From NCBI GenBank assembly GCA_001972305.1, contig BDDD01005680.1:27040-91039 (forward strand): 64,000 nt of DNA, given 5' to 3'. The notes beneath the pieces are model-generated. The model saw only the letters and a program-made list of their open reading frames with translations, had not been told where the DNA came from and searched no databases. Shown one piece after another: positions 45,230 through 56,785 of the stretch. The position numbers were made by a program, and so were the translations under genes. Each line of letters starts with the position of its first letter. Within the stretch, counting starts at the first letter, position 1. Origin of the DNA: Cephalotus follicularis. Lineage: Eukaryota; Streptophyta; Magnoliopsida; Oxalidales; Cephalotaceae.

Positions 45230-45526
45230 TGTTCACATATTTTGAATGTTTTAAAATTTATACCACAAGTGCACGGTTGTGCAGTAACGGGTCGAACGCT
45301 AGGAAACAATCTAAATTAATTATAATATATTCAACCTAGGCAAAGTATGCAAAATTGGAGGAATATTAAACTAACATAAATAATGCATGCAAAATTATGA
45401 ATTAAGTAATCAAGAAATAAATTGAATAAACTATGCAAGAGAAAATTGGTTTTAGGGGGTAGAAACTCAATATAAATTATATTGAACAACTCTCTTACTT
45501 GATTGATCAGACCTTGGTAACCAACG

Positions 45527-45679
45527 ACACCTAGGTCGATACGGAGTGTGACTGTGATGACAAATGGTATCAGTAGTCATGTTAGGTCTATACGGAGTGT
45601 GGTAGCGGTGACAAATCGTATGAGTAGACATGCTATGTCTATACGGAGTGTGTTCGGCGTGACAAACCGTGTGAGTAGA
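45527..45679. repeat. 51-bp triplicate repeat in N LTR
   Basis: Three ~51-bp units built around 'ctatacggagtgtg' and 'gacaaatcgtatgagtaga'. The same three units, equally diverged, occur in reverse orientation at 62231-62382, so the triplication predates both copies. Confidence 0.85.
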
Positions 45680-45794
45680 CTCCATTGATTGCGCTAAAAA
45701 CCATTCATTCAGTAAAGTTATTATTCACCGACAATGTGTTTGTGGATTTTAATCAGACAAACAAAGTGTGTGTGAAGGCAGAAAATTAAAGAAC

Positions 45795-45799
45795 AAATC
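45795..45799. repeat. Left target-site duplication of element E
   Basis: AAATC directly before the E LTR end (TGTCACACC at 45800). The matching AAATC is at 56220-56224. Confidence 0.85.
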
Positions 45800-46300
45800 T
45801 GTCACACCCCGTTTTTCGGTTTCATAACATTAGACCAGCATATATGGTGATATCAGTATTAAACATACATTCCAGCATTTCATTCAAAAGAATATAATCA
45901 TGTGCGGAAGCAGTCAATAAGCCGGAATATAAAATACAACCATCCGTACGCATCCCATACTACGCGCGGTACAAGATAAATATCATCCTTGACATAAAGA
46001 ATACAACAAGAAAACGAGGTATGATTCGTTCGTTCATTACAAAATACAATTCCATCATAAAGAAATATAACAACCTTAAACGATAAAAGAAGCTCTCCAA
46101 GATTCAGCAGCAAGCTCCGAACATCCTAGCTCAATCTGTAATTGTAGGGGTTAGCCGTTGTCATCACTTGGCTAAGTAGGAAGGTAATGCATGCTAAGGA
46201 ATATATATGAATACAACATGTATGACAGTTTATATAAATATCATTTCAGTGTGCCAATATATCAGCAATCATGCCAAGTGGCCATAAACAGTACATATGC
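45800..46300 (-). mobile_element. 3' LTR of E (incomplete)
   Basis: Near-identical to 53502-54000 ('gtcacaccccgtttttcgg', 'catgtgcggaagcagtcaa', 'gccataaacagtacatatgc'). Only a few differences are seen over 500 bp, suggesting E is younger than T1 (by eye). The short ORF 45898-46113 and its twin 53598-53813 are LTR sequence. Confidence 0.8.
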
Positions 46301-47759
46301 CTCAAAATGTGAGATGGGTCGGGTACGTATTTCCGTAACATGGAAACATGAAATACGTTATGCACATCCGACAAGCTAGGCAGTAGTGCAATCTGATATG
46401 CTACCTCCCCCACTCTCTCCAGTATCTCGTAACGTCCAATATACCTTGGAACTAATTTCCCTTTAAGGCCGAAATGGTGTATCCCTTTCGAAGGCGAGAT
46501 CTTCAAGAATACATGATCTCCCTTCACAATTTCCAAATTTCTTCTCTTGCTATCGGCGTAACTCTTCTGCTGACTCTGTGCAGTTAGCAGTCTCTTCTTG
46601 ATCATCTCCACTTTATCACTGGTCTCCTGTACCAAGTCCGGTCCCAATACTTGTCTCTCACCTACCTCATCCCAGCAAATAGGTGATCTGTATTTTCTCC
46701 CATATAAGGCTTCATACGGAGCCATTCCAATGCTGGTGTGAAAACTGTTGTTGTAAGAGCATTCAATCAATGCTAGATGATCCTCCCAACTCCCAGCAAA
46801 ATCAATCATACAAGCCCGCAACATATCCTCCAGAGTCTGGATAGTACGCTAAGACTGTCCGTCAGTCTGTGGGTGAAATGCAGTGCTAAAATTCAAGGTT
46901 GTTCCCATAGCTGCTTGGAACTTCTTCCAGAACCTTGAAGTAAATCTAGCATCACGGTCGCAGACAATACTGACCGGCACCCCATGCAATCTCACTATCT
47001 CCTGGATATACAATCGAGCAAGCCTCTCGATAGAATGTGTCATGTTCATCGGAAGAAAGTGTGCAGACTTAGTAAGTCTGTCCACAACAACCCACACGGC
47101 CTCATGCTGATTCTGTGACCGCGGTAATCCCGACACAAAGTCCATGGTCACGTGCTCCCATTTCAATTCAACCACTGGTAGCGACTGTAGCAGTCCCGCA
47201 GGTTTCTGATGTTCAGCCTTCACTCTCTGACAGGTCAAACATCTGGCTACATACTCTGTAATCTCTCTCTTCATACCACTCCACCAGTAGTTCTTCTTCA
47301 GGTCGTGCCACATCTTGGTACTTCCTGGGTGGACGCTGTATCTCGATTTGTGAGCCTATTGCAGTAGCTCATTCTTGATAGTCTCATCATCAGGGACGCA
47401 TATCCTCCCTCGGAACCTCAGCATGCCATCAATATGTATGGAGAACTCAGAATCAGCGTCTAGGTTCCCACGGATATTCCACAATTCAGCATCACTATAC
47501 TGAGCAGTCAGAATACGCTCTAGAAGTTCCGGCTGTGCCCTCATACTTGCCACTATAACTCCACGGGAAACCATGAACGGATTCCATCTCTGAAATTCCT
47601 CCAATAGCTTCCACTGTGAAACCACTGCTCCAGCAATCATCACTTTGCCACTCAGCGCATCCGCCACTACGTTTGCCTTCCCCGGGTGATATTGAATGTT
47701 GCAATTGTAGTCATTGAAGAATTCCACCCATCGCCTCTGTCTCATGTTAAGCTCCTTCT
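46301..47759 (-). pseudogene. E integrase and RNase H end
   Basis: 47356-47745: [14 protein letters not shown]-type RNase H end and [10 protein letters not shown]. 46849-47313: integrase zinc finger ([20 protein letters not shown]) and core with VVVDRLTKSAHFLPM and CDRDARFTSRFW. 46246-46824: CMIDFAGSWEDHLALIE, GMAPYEALYGRKYRSP and FHVSMLRKYVPDPSHIL, which then runs into the LTR. Broken. Confidence 0.85.
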
Positions 47760-47918
47760 GACGTACGTTACGTGTTGACAGCTTATGTTCTTTTATGCTT
47801 CCGCAACTGTTATGCTTGGAAAAGTTTTAAATTTCACGGTTTTGCATGAGCTGTTTTATTTGTTAATTGCCTTTACCGCTTTAATGCTGCGTTTATTGTA
47901 AACGGGGTGTGACAGCAG

Positions 47919-47930
47919 TGGTATCAGAGC
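47919..47930 (+). other. Primer-binding site of F
   Basis: TGGTATCAGAGC four bases after the LTR end GTGTGACA (47914). Confidence 0.85.
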
Positions 47931-48125
47931 TTATATTCCTTTTATAAGCTATCGCTGGGATACTATCCTTGTCAATCGAATGATTGATACTACAATAGTG
48001 GTAATCGAGCATATTCCATATATGCTTAAATTGAATAAGGAACTTATCCGAGCTAATATTTTCCTTGGCAATTAATGATTGTATTTCCTAAAGATGCGAC
48101 TGACCGTCAATCTTCTTATAGGAAT

Positions 48126-49290
48126 ATGGACCGAAGAAGGATACGTGCTAGGGCTAGAGCCGTTGGAGCTAATGCCCTGGAAGAAGCTAATGTTCCGCAG
48201 GGGATGGGTATTCCCCAGGACAACAGAGATCCGATGGCTCAGATCGCAGACTATTTCCAGCAACAAATGGACTTTAACAGAGACAACGTGGAGGAGATGC
48301 GCCAATACCATGCGCAGGCTCGACCACAGCATAGAGCTCCCGACCACTGCCCGGGAGGGGATGGTTTCGGAGGAGATATCGAGAAATTCATGAGGCTGAG
48401 TCCGCCCAGCTTCAATGGAGAACTGGATGCTACTATTGCAGAGAGATGGCTGCAGGACCTGGAGAAGATCTTTCAGGTGATGAACTGTACTGATGATCAA
48501 AAGTTGAGATTTGCAGTGTACCGCCTATGGGGTGAGGCCACCCATTGGTGGGAGATGGTTAGAGCAAAGTGGGAATCAGATGGACTGGATCACACTTGGG
48601 ACCGATTCCAGACAGAGTTCCTGGAGACATATGTTCCTGACATTGAACATGAGCGGTGAGAGACCGAGCTCTTAGAGTTGCGGCAAGGAGATATGACTAT
48701 TGCTGAATATCAGGAAAAGTTCATGGAGTTGGCCAGGCATTCACCGTATCTGGTTGCCGATGAAGCAAAGAAGATACGGAGGTTCTTGAGAGGATTACGA
48801 CCGGATCTACGGTCGAGGATTAGAGCCATGGAGCTGAAGACTTATGTGGAAGTTGCTCAGAAAGCCAGGCTGCTAGAGACGATATCTAGCGAGGATCGAG
48901 CTGAGAGAGCTCGCGTGAAGGAGAGTAAGCAGAGTCCTGTACAGTCCCGTCCGGCATCGTCGAAGTGGCGAGATAGTGGTTCTCCGATGAAGTCGTCGAA
49001 GAGCAAGTTTCAGCAAACTGCTTCTCGGGGTACTCCCAGCCAGGGGAGTAATGCTAGAGCTGTGACATGCTTTTACTGTGGTCGTACCGGCCACCAACAG
49101 AAAGATTGCTGGAAGTACAATGGATGGTGTTTGAGGTGCGGAGCACCGGGCCATTCGGTGAAAGACTGTCCAAAGAGTTCTGCTACAGCACCTACGGGGC
49201 CAGGGAGCAGCAGTGGTGCGGCTGCGGGGCCTTCACAGAGGAGAGATACCGGCAAGGGCATTGTAAAAGGTAGAATCTTTGTACTTGCTT
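48126..49290 (+). pseudogene. F gag
   Basis: Starts MDRRRIRARARAVGANALEE right after an acceptor-like CTTCTTATAG (48121). An earlier in-frame ATG at 48075 lies in the leader and is less likely. Central domain: FMRLSPPSFNGELDATIAER, KLRFAVYRLWGEATHWWEMV; then LRQGDMTIAEYQEKFMELAR and FLRGLRPDLRSRI; two zinc knuckles CFYCGRTGHQQKDC (about 49070) and CLRCGAPGHSVKDC (about 49130). Nucleocapsid/capsid protein. Broken. Confidence 0.88.
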
Positions 49291-51009
49291 AGACTGAGGT
49301 TCCGCCGTCGACTTCCGTTGTTGGAGGTACTCTGTACATATATGGTTATTCTGCTAGAGTACTGATGGATTCAGGTGCATCACATTCTTTTATATCTGTA
49401 CATTTTGCATCTTGTTTGGATGTCACCCCTGACTGTTTGTCTTATACACTTGATGTGAGTACACCGACTGGGACTTCTATGTATACTGACTCAGTATATA
49501 GGAGTTGTGAGATGTCTATGGCAGGAATTTCTTTATATGCAGATCTGATTGTGCTGCCTATCCGTGACTTCGATGTGATATTGGGGATGGATTGGCTATC
49601 GGCGCACCGTGCTCGTATGGATTGCTACCACAAGACTGTGGACTTTTGTCTGCCCGATGGAACGACTTTTCAGTTCAAGGGAGACAAGGGATTCTCTACA
49701 CCGATAATATCTTTTATCCGAGCATCGAGATACCTGGAGAGGGGATGCGAGGGATTTTTGGCCTATGTTGTTGATCGAAGGAAAGAGAAAGGCTTGAGTT
49801 TGGAGGAAATTCCAGTTGTGTGCGAATTTCCGGATGTGTTTCCTGACGACTTGGGATGTTTACCGCCCAAGAGGAGTATGGAGTTCGTTATTGATCTTAT
49901 TCCTGGAACGGCTCCTATCTCTAAATCACCCTATCGGATGGCTCCGGCTGAGTTGCGAGAGCTGAAACTGTAGTTACAAGACCTGATTGACAAAGGTTTT
50001 GTAAGACCCAGTGTTTCTCCATGGGGTGCACCGGTACTGTTCGTCAAGAAGAAGGATGGGTCGATGAGACTCTGTATCGATTATCGGATGTTGAACAAGG
50101 CAACTATCAAGAATAAATATCCTCTACCCCACATTGACGATTTATTTGATCAGTTGCAAGGATCGAGGGTATTTTCTAAGCTCGATTTGAGAACGGGTTA
50201 CCACCAGTTGCGAGTAAAGGAAGGGGACATCGAGAAAACTGCCTTCCGGACACGGTATGGTCACTACGAGTTCTTGGTGATGCCTTTCGGTGTTACCAAT
50301 GCACCGGCAGCTTTTATGTCATTAATGAACGATGTATTCCGACCGTACCTGGATCAGTTTGTCGTGGTATTCATTGATGATATACTGGTATACTCGAAGA
50401 GTGAGGAGGAGCACGCTCGACACCTGAGGATGGTGTTGCAGGTTCTCAGAGAACACCGACTGTACGCCACGTTCGGCAAATGTGAGTTTTGGCTGGACCA
50501 TGTGATTTTTCTCGGTCACATAGTATCTGGAGAAGGTTTGACGGTGGATCCGTCAAAGACTGAAGTGGTGAGAGACTGGCCGCAACCAAAGAATGTAACA
50601 GAGGTGCGCAGTTTCCTTGGTTTGGCAGGATATTACCGGAGGTTTATCCAGAATTTTTCGAGGATAGCCGAACCCTCCCCCAGACTGACTCAGAAGAAGA
50701 CTCTGTTTGTCTGGGATGAAAACTGTGAGGCTAGTTTTCGCGAGTTGAAGGACCGGTTGGTTTCCGCTCCTATCTTGGCATTACCTGAGGGTAATGAAGG
50801 CTTTGCGGTGTACAGTGATGCATCGGGTAAAGGCTTGGGCTGTGTGTTGATGCAGCGAGGCAGAGTGGTTGCATATGCCTCACGGAAGCTTAAACCGTAC
50901 GAAGAAAATTACCCAACTCATGACCTTGAGCTTGAAGCTATCATCTTCGCCCTTCAGAAGTGGAGGCACTACCTTTATGGGGCGCAGTTTGAGATCTTTA
51001 CCGATCACA
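49291..51009 (+). pseudogene. F pol: protease, RT, RNase H (cut by sequence gap)
   Basis: Protease active site MDSGASHSF at 49365, flap/end [22 protein letters not shown] from about 49850 (SMEFVIDLIPGTAPISKSPY), [57 protein letters not shown], catalytic [10 protein letters not shown]. RNase H starts with [20 protein letters not shown] and ends in FTDH at the gap. Integrase and chromodomain are expected in the missing sequence. Broken. Confidence 0.88.
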
Positions 51010-51235
51010 NNNNNNNNNNNNNNNNNNNNNNNNNNNNNNNNNNNNNNNNNNNNNNNNNNNNNNNNNNNNNNNNNNNNNNNNNNNNNNNNNNNNNNNNNNN
51101 NNNNNNNNNNNNNNNNNNNNNNNNNNNNNNNNNNNNNNNNNNNNNNNNNNNNNNNNNNNNNNNNNNNNNNNNNNNNNNNNNNNNNNNNNNNNNNNNNNNN
51201 NNNNNNNNNNNNNNNNNNNNNNNNNNNNNNNNNNN
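51010..51235. other. Assembly gap (226 N)
   Basis: A run of N from RNase H of F straight into LTR sequence. About 1.5 kb or more of pol plus part of the LTR should lie here, so the gap length is nominal. Protein predictions spanning it are artefacts. Confidence 0.95.
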
Positions 51236-51886
51236 CGCGGACATACTGTACTGTACTGTTTACTGGTCCTTTACGGACATTACTGTGATTGTTGATGTAG
51301 CCCTGGCCGGGTTTCTACTGTACTGTTACTGTGCACATATATTTCTTATATCTGCAACACTGATATTTTACTGTACCGATATACGTATTTTCTTATATTG
51401 TATAAACTGGGTCTCCACTGCACTGCATCATTTATGCATTCATATCATGACATGCATTATGTTAATCCCGATTTACTGTTATGACTTAGCCGAGTGAGGA
51501 CAAAGGCTAACCCCCTACTGTAACAGATTGATGGAGTGGTCTTGACATGGAGCAAGCACGGAGATTGAAAGAGAAGACTTGTCATTTTCTCTAATTTTGG
51601 GTTGTTGAACATTTATCATGTTATTTGGTTTTTGTAACATTGGATATTTGTTATCTTGTACCGATTTGTTCACGCTCCGTTTTATGGGCGATTGACTTTT
51701 ATGACCTGTATTTGGGTAGCGTACGGTATGGGACGTACGTTACGTGTTGACAGCTTATGTTCTTATATGCTTCCGCAACTGTTATGCTTGGAAAAGTTTT
51801 AAATTTCATGGTTTTGCATGAGCTTTTTTATTTGTTAATTGCCTTTACCGCTTTAATGCTACGTTTATTGTAAACGGGGTGTGACA
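51236..51886 (+). mobile_element. 3' LTR of F (downstream part)
   Basis: LTR interior and end: 'cttagccgagtgaggacaaa', 'tatgcttccgcaactgttat', ending AAACGGGGTGTGACA. The first ~250 bp after the gap is rich in TACTGTACTG-like repeats, which may have caused the gap. Confidence 0.75.
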
Positions 51887-53398
51887 GTAGCAATCAACAC
51901 AAGCATGATGAGCATATAGCCAATCCATCCCCAAGATCACATCAAACTCCCGGATGGATAACACTATCAGGTCAGCGGACAATTCAATTCCAGCTAACAC
52001 GATTTCACAGTCATTCATAACAGTGTCAGATAAGAGACAAGTACCCGCAGGAGTACTCACCTCTAACACATATGGCAGTCTAGAAGTAACATTATGCAAC
52101 TTGCGAGCAAAACTAGATGCAACGAAAGAATGTGTCGCACCAGGGTCAATCAACACATGAGCTAATATGCCAGATATATAAATAGTACCTCCCACAACAG
52201 TAATAGATTCTGGCACATCATCTTTAGATAAGGTGTAGACCCTACCTTTCATGATCCCCTTTCCGGTCCTTCCGCGGTTGAGCTGCCGCAACACCACCAC
52301 TCGTACCAGCACTCCCCTGATGGTTGCGTGCTTGATCCCTCATCATCGGGCATTTACTCAGCATGTGATCTTGTGAGCCACATCTCAAACACTTCCCCAT
52401 CTTCTTCCAGCATTTGGCCTCATCATGATTTTGACGACCGCAAAAAGTACATCCACTTGCATTCTGCTGACTGTTCCGGCCAGGTGTCCTTGATAGGTTG
52501 CGTCGAGAACCACCTTGCCCTCTGTTTTCAGACTTGTTTGACCTAGCAGGATTATTGCTTCCCTGCCCATGCGACTGTACGGTCCTCGACTGAGTAGCTC
52601 GAGACCGTTCTGTCTTCCTCTCATTAGCATCTTCTTCAAGAATCATCGCCCTCTCAGTAACTTCAACAAAAGAAGTTAGCTGCAACATCAACAACTTGGA
52701 TCTGATATCTGGTCGAAGGCCTTTTTGGAACCTCCGGATCATCCGTGACTCTCCTTCCACAAGATACGGCGTGTGTCTGGCCAGCTCTACAAATCTGGTC
52801 TGGTATTGAGCTACCGTCATGTCTCCTTGACATAACTCCATCAGCTCTGTCTCCCATCTGTCACGCTCTATCTGTGGTACATAAGCTTCCAGGAATTCAG
52901 ACTGGAATCTTTCCCACGTTCTATTAAGTCCACGGGCCTCCCATTTCGCTTCTGTCCTCTCCCACCAATAAGTAGCTTCGCCCCACAGGCGGTATACAGC
53001 AAAATTGAGCTTCTGCTCATCTGTACAGTCCAGAACATGTAATATATCTTCTCCAGATCTCTAATCCATCGCTCAGTAGCAGTAGCGTTCAGCTCGCCAT
53101 TAAAGGTCGGAGGATTCTGTCGCATGAACCGCTCCAGATCTCGGCCAAATCCACCTGCATGACAAGCATCCGATGCTGGCTGGTATGCCCGGTTAGCCAC
53201 ATACATTTGTCGGTTCTGTTCCATGTTGGCCGTATTCGACTGCATCTGCTATCGGAAAAGATCAGCCAGGTTGTCAAAATTACTTCTCTCGTCATGGACT
53301 GGGGGAACATACATTTGCGGAATATTTTCAGGTACTGGCAGAGCATTGATCCCGTCGTCGGCTCTACGCCTTCCCCTTCGTCCTCTTCTTGGGTTCAT
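51887..53398 (-). pseudogene. E gag and protease
   Basis: Gag starts MNPRRGRRGRRRADDG-like at 53398, after acceptor-like CATATAG (53407). It holds FMRQNPPTFNGELNATATER, MELCQGDMTVAQYQTRFVEL, and two zinc knuckles (CTFCGRQNHDEAKC and CLRCGSQDHMLSKC). The protease part (51887-52241) has LIDPGATHSFVASSF and [20 protein letters not shown], then stops at F. A proline follows the catalytic D (DPGA rather than DSGA), as seen in some family members. Broken. Confidence 0.85.
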
Positions 53399-54844
53399 TT
53401 AGTTTCCTATATGGAATGACAAAAATCATTAGGAACATTCACTAATTTCCGAGAAACTTATCGCAGCTAGCATATATGGAATATGCTCTGATACCATGCG
53501 GTCACACCCCGTTTTTCGGTTTCATAACATTAGACCAACATATATGGTGATATCAGTATTAAACATACATTCCAGCATTTCATTCAAAAGAATATAATCA
53601 TGTGCGGAAGCAGTCAATAAGCCGGAATATAAAATACAACCATCCGCACGCATCCCATACTACGTGCGGTACAAGATAAATATCATCCTTGACATAAAGA
53701 ATACAACAAGAAAACGAGGTATGATTCGTTCGTTCATTACAAAATACAATTCCATCATAAAGAAATATAACAACCTTAAACGATAAAAGAAGCTCTCCAA
53801 GCTTCAGCAGCAAGCTCTGAACGTCCTAGCTCAATCTGTAATTGTAGGGGTTAGCCGTTGTCCTCACTTGGCTAAGTAGGAAGATAATGCATGCTAAGGA
53901 ATATATATGAATACAACATGTATGACAGTTTATATGAATATCATTTCAGTGTGCCAATATATCAGCAATCATGCCAAGTGGCCATAAATAGTACATATGC
54001 AAAGATACCGCACAAGGGTATAATCAATTCATTCAGTGGTTGGGTGTCACATGTCGCTAACTCCTAGCACCAACTGTGCACCACCTAACTATCACCCTAT
54101 GCACCGAGGATGATAGAACATGTAACATTTGCTACCGGCGTTGGCGGGTAGTTTAACAGTAATTTCTGCAATTGCAGACAGTGGAGTGATACTCTGGACA
54201 ACTCCTGGCACCCAGGATCACATCCATAATCAGTGATATCCTCCATCACTAACTACGGCAGTAACATAGACATTCAATTCAATCAGTACAATCAGTAATA
54301 ATATTACATATATAATCAATATGCAATATCAAGGTGTTTTCTTTAGAAACATATAACATTTCAGTAATCGTACATCTCATGTGAGGAAACGATATCAGTA
54401 CAGTAGTGGTTTCCAATTCGGAAACAAATAGTAGGTGCCTCTCATATAGGAGGAAAATCAGTGGTTCCTTTAAACAATAAGTGTTCTTTGAAATTGATAG
54501 TAAATATCATAATTTTGGTACAAGCCCATAAATGGTTTCAATCTTTAAATTATCAGTAGTAGTGGTGTTAATAGCACCAAACTGTATATACTAACATAAG
54601 TAGCATATTCAGTAACATTAATCAAAGCAGTAATCCTTGTGAATAATAATTCTTCATTTAAAAATGGTGTTTAAAGCATAAAATTGTGCATATAGTACAT
54701 AATTCCGTTCGATCAGTGAAATATCAGTAGGAATGATGTTAAATAACATCAAACAGTACATACTATATGATAGTAGCATATACTAATCACTAGCAATGCA
54801 AAACAGTAGCAATTCAATCAGTTCGTTATGCAATTTCTGCCCAG

Positions 54845-54960
54845 ACAGTCGACTGCCCTCAAGAACCAGTCGGCTGTTGGGTTGTGTAGTCGACTGCATT
54901 GCCTTGGCAGTCGACTGGATATGTTGTGAAGTCGACTGCAAAGGGTGACAGTCGACTGCC
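54845..54960. repeat. CAGTCGACTG distal cluster of E 5' LTR
   Basis: Six copies: acagtcgactgc, ccagtcggctgt, gtagtcgactgc, gcagtcgactgg, gaagtcgactgc, acagtcgactgc. About 1.26-1.37 kb from the LTR start and downstream of the donor-like site. Confidence 0.9.
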
Positions 54961-55965
54961 TCTGCCAAGAAAATGCAGAATTAGCAAGTCGTGTAATGCC
55001 AAGTTCAATTTCTAATGACAATCCATCAATGCATCATACAGAAAATAAACATACATGGTATGCATAAAATATCTTCCATAAACATGTCATTACCCCTACC
55101 TCAAATTGCTATCCCAAGATCAATTGAGTTGATCTTTCTCTTTGAGTTCCAAGTCACTTTTCACCAATCACTCTTTCAATTCCAGTAGAATCAATCTATG
55201 CATGTTTGTTTATGAACATATGCATCAGTACCAGTAAGTTTCAATAACAGTGGTTAATCATCATCTCATTGAGTCTTAACATTATTCATACCATAAACCA
55301 CTTTTTCTTTGAACTCTATGTCAAACACCATTCAATCTAGGATTCCTTGATCTTAAGTGTGTTGACAGAAGATATATTCATACTTAGGAACTATTAAGCA
55401 TATATCATAACACTAACAACAATTAAAATCTATTATAGAGACCATATCACCAATTCCACATGATCTCATTACTACTTTCCATTTCAATTCAAGAGGTTGT
55501 TAATTCTAATCCATTAACAGAAGATATTTAACATTCCTAGTCATATTTTTATTAACATAACAACAGAGAATTCGGATCAAGGACTTACCAAGTGTCTAAA
55601 GCCTCAAGTTCCTTCTTTGAGCTTCCTCCAATCCTACCAATGCAAGCTCTCGAAGATTCCTCTCTTCACTTAGTGTTTCTAACACTCAAACACCATTTAA
55701 TCAGTTGATCTATGTCTCAAAGGCTTATAATTTTTGTCAGATTCCTACCTACTCACATGCACTCACATTTTTCTTTCTTTCTTTCCATCACATGCCTTGT
55801 CTTCTCATTACTTTTCTCTCTTAATTAATCAATTGTAGGTTGTTAGGTCTGCAGAGAACATGCAAACATTCCCCTTTTGCATGTTCTGGCAGGTGGTGGA
55901 TGCATGTGCCCTTACCTACCTGTCATCCTTGTCCTTGCACATGCCAGGAACTTGTTCTGGCAATT

Positions 55966-56047
55966 CCAGTCGACTGGCTATAGTGGACAGTCGACTGCCC
56001 TCCTCACGTGGCCAACAGTCGACTGTTACCCTGTGACAGCCGGCTGT
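55966..56047. repeat. CAGTCGACTG proximal cluster of E 5' LTR
   Basis: Four copies: ccagtcgactgg (12-bp perfect palindrome), acagtcgactgc, acagtcgactgt (12-bp perfect palindrome), acagccggctgt (12-bp perfect palindrome). The last copy changed in both halves and stays palindromic. Two copies flank CACGTGG. Confidence 0.9.
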
Positions 56048-56219
56048 TTGGCTTGTTTAGGGTTTCCAACTTTTGATACATCTGCAATTGCACATCCGGT
56101 CAACCCCAAGCATTTACCAATCGTAGAAATTAGTATAATTGGACAATTAACTCAATTAAAATGTATATTTTATTTCAATTTTGGATCAATATACATTAAT
56201 TGAAGTTACGGTTATTACA

Positions 56220-56224
56220 AAATC
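56220..56224. repeat. Right target-site duplication of element E
   Basis: AAATC immediately after the E LTR start, matching 45795-45799. Confidence 0.85.
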
Positions 56225-56397
56225 AAAACTTCAAGGATTTTATTAATGGAGTTGAATCAATACAAACTAGGCTTTGTTCTAACCCTGAAAACCTTAAGAG
56301 TTTAGCTACAAAACATTGTAATAAAGACTAAAAATTGAGGAAGAAGAAAGGAGAAGGCGGCTACTTTCTACACATTGTTATGCACGGCCTTATAATG

Positions 56398-56405
56398 TAT
56401 TTATA
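56398..56405 (-). promoter_or_regulatory. TATA box of N LTR (minus)
   Basis: Minus-strand TATAAATA; the plus-strand N LTR has TATAAAAG at 61918-61925 in the same context (gtaagtata). Confidence 0.6.
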
Positions 56406-56487
56406 CTTACAAAACTACTAAAAAACGGAAAGAAAATAACCTAGTTACAAAACTAGCAAAAATCTAAAACTTTCCAAATTCACCGCT

Positions 56488-56785
56488 AGGCGTCATCAGC
56501 GTCGACGCTTATGTCTTGGCCGTCGACGCTTTGTGCTTTGGTGTTGACGTGTTCCGCGCTTTAGTTATTAAGCGTCGACGCTTTGGGTCTGAGCGTTTAC
56601 AGTTTAGTACAGAGGATTATGGGCGTTGTTCAAGAGCGCTAAGCGTCGACGTGAAGCGTAGCGTCGATGCTTAAAGTCAAGGCGTCGACGCTTAACACAC
56701 ATCATTTAATTTTATACTCTCTGCCCCAAAGCGCTGATTTTGTGCTCTTAACTGCTGACGTTTTGTATGTAAGCAACGACGCTTT
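56488..56785. repeat. AAGCGTCGACGCTT array in N LTR (minus)
   Basis: About ten copies in 300 bp, including a perfect 14-bp palindrome AAGCGTCGACGCTT at 56570-56583 and agcgtcgacgct near 56497. It lies 80-380 bp upstream of the TATA box on the transcribed strand. Better preserved than the arrays of the plus-strand N LTR. Confidence 0.9.

Larger units (their letters stand above)
45230..45799 (-). mobile_element. N LTR (minus), inner part, left of E insertion
   Basis: Begins (plus sense) with the reverse of TGAACA at 45230-45235 and continues through 'agtaacgggtcgaacgct', the 51-bp triplicate and 'tcacacacactttgtttg'. It resumes at 56225 after element E. Together the parts make about 1.33 kb, shorter than the plus-strand N LTR at 60934-62836. 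Confidence 0.8.
47760..51886 (+). mobile_element. Chromovirus F (Tekay-like), nested in E
   Basis: Plus strand, opposite to E. LTR end piece 47760-47914, primer site 47919-47930, gag 48126-49290, pol 49291-51009, run of N (51010-51235), then LTR sequence 51236-51886. The shared LTR ends (47760-47914 and 51730-51886) differ at only a few positions, so F looks like the youngest insertion here. The coding part is the best preserved in the window, with only a few breaks, but the gap hides the end of pol and the 3' LTR start. Confidence 0.85.
45800..56219 (-). mobile_element. Chromovirus E (Tekay-like), with F nested inside
   Basis: Bounded by AAATC duplications, so both outer ends are those of a single insertion into an N LTR. 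Minus-strand order: 5' LTR 53502-56219; primer site 53485-53496 (minus TGGTATCAGAGC); gag 52242-53398; protease 51887-52241; [F, 47760-51886]; RNase H end, integrase and part of the tail 46301-47759; incomplete 3' LTR 45800-46300. Several breaks; F interrupts it. Confidence 0.85.
53502..56219 (-). mobile_element. 5' LTR of E (whole, 2.7 kb)
   Basis: TGTAATAACCGTAACTTCAA at 56219 to the GGGGTGTGA end at 53502. Contains proximal array (55966-56047), donor-like GAG|GTAGGGG at 55100/55099, distal array (54845-54960), and a downstream region with hairpin-rich 'ctcctggcacccaggat'. Reference copy for the two partial E LTRs at 1389-2521 and 39445-41503. No coding capacity. Confidence 0.85.

Noticed and set aside
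51010-51497. Long open frame running through the N gap
   Set aside because: Artefact of unresolved bases; real sequence after the gap is LTR.
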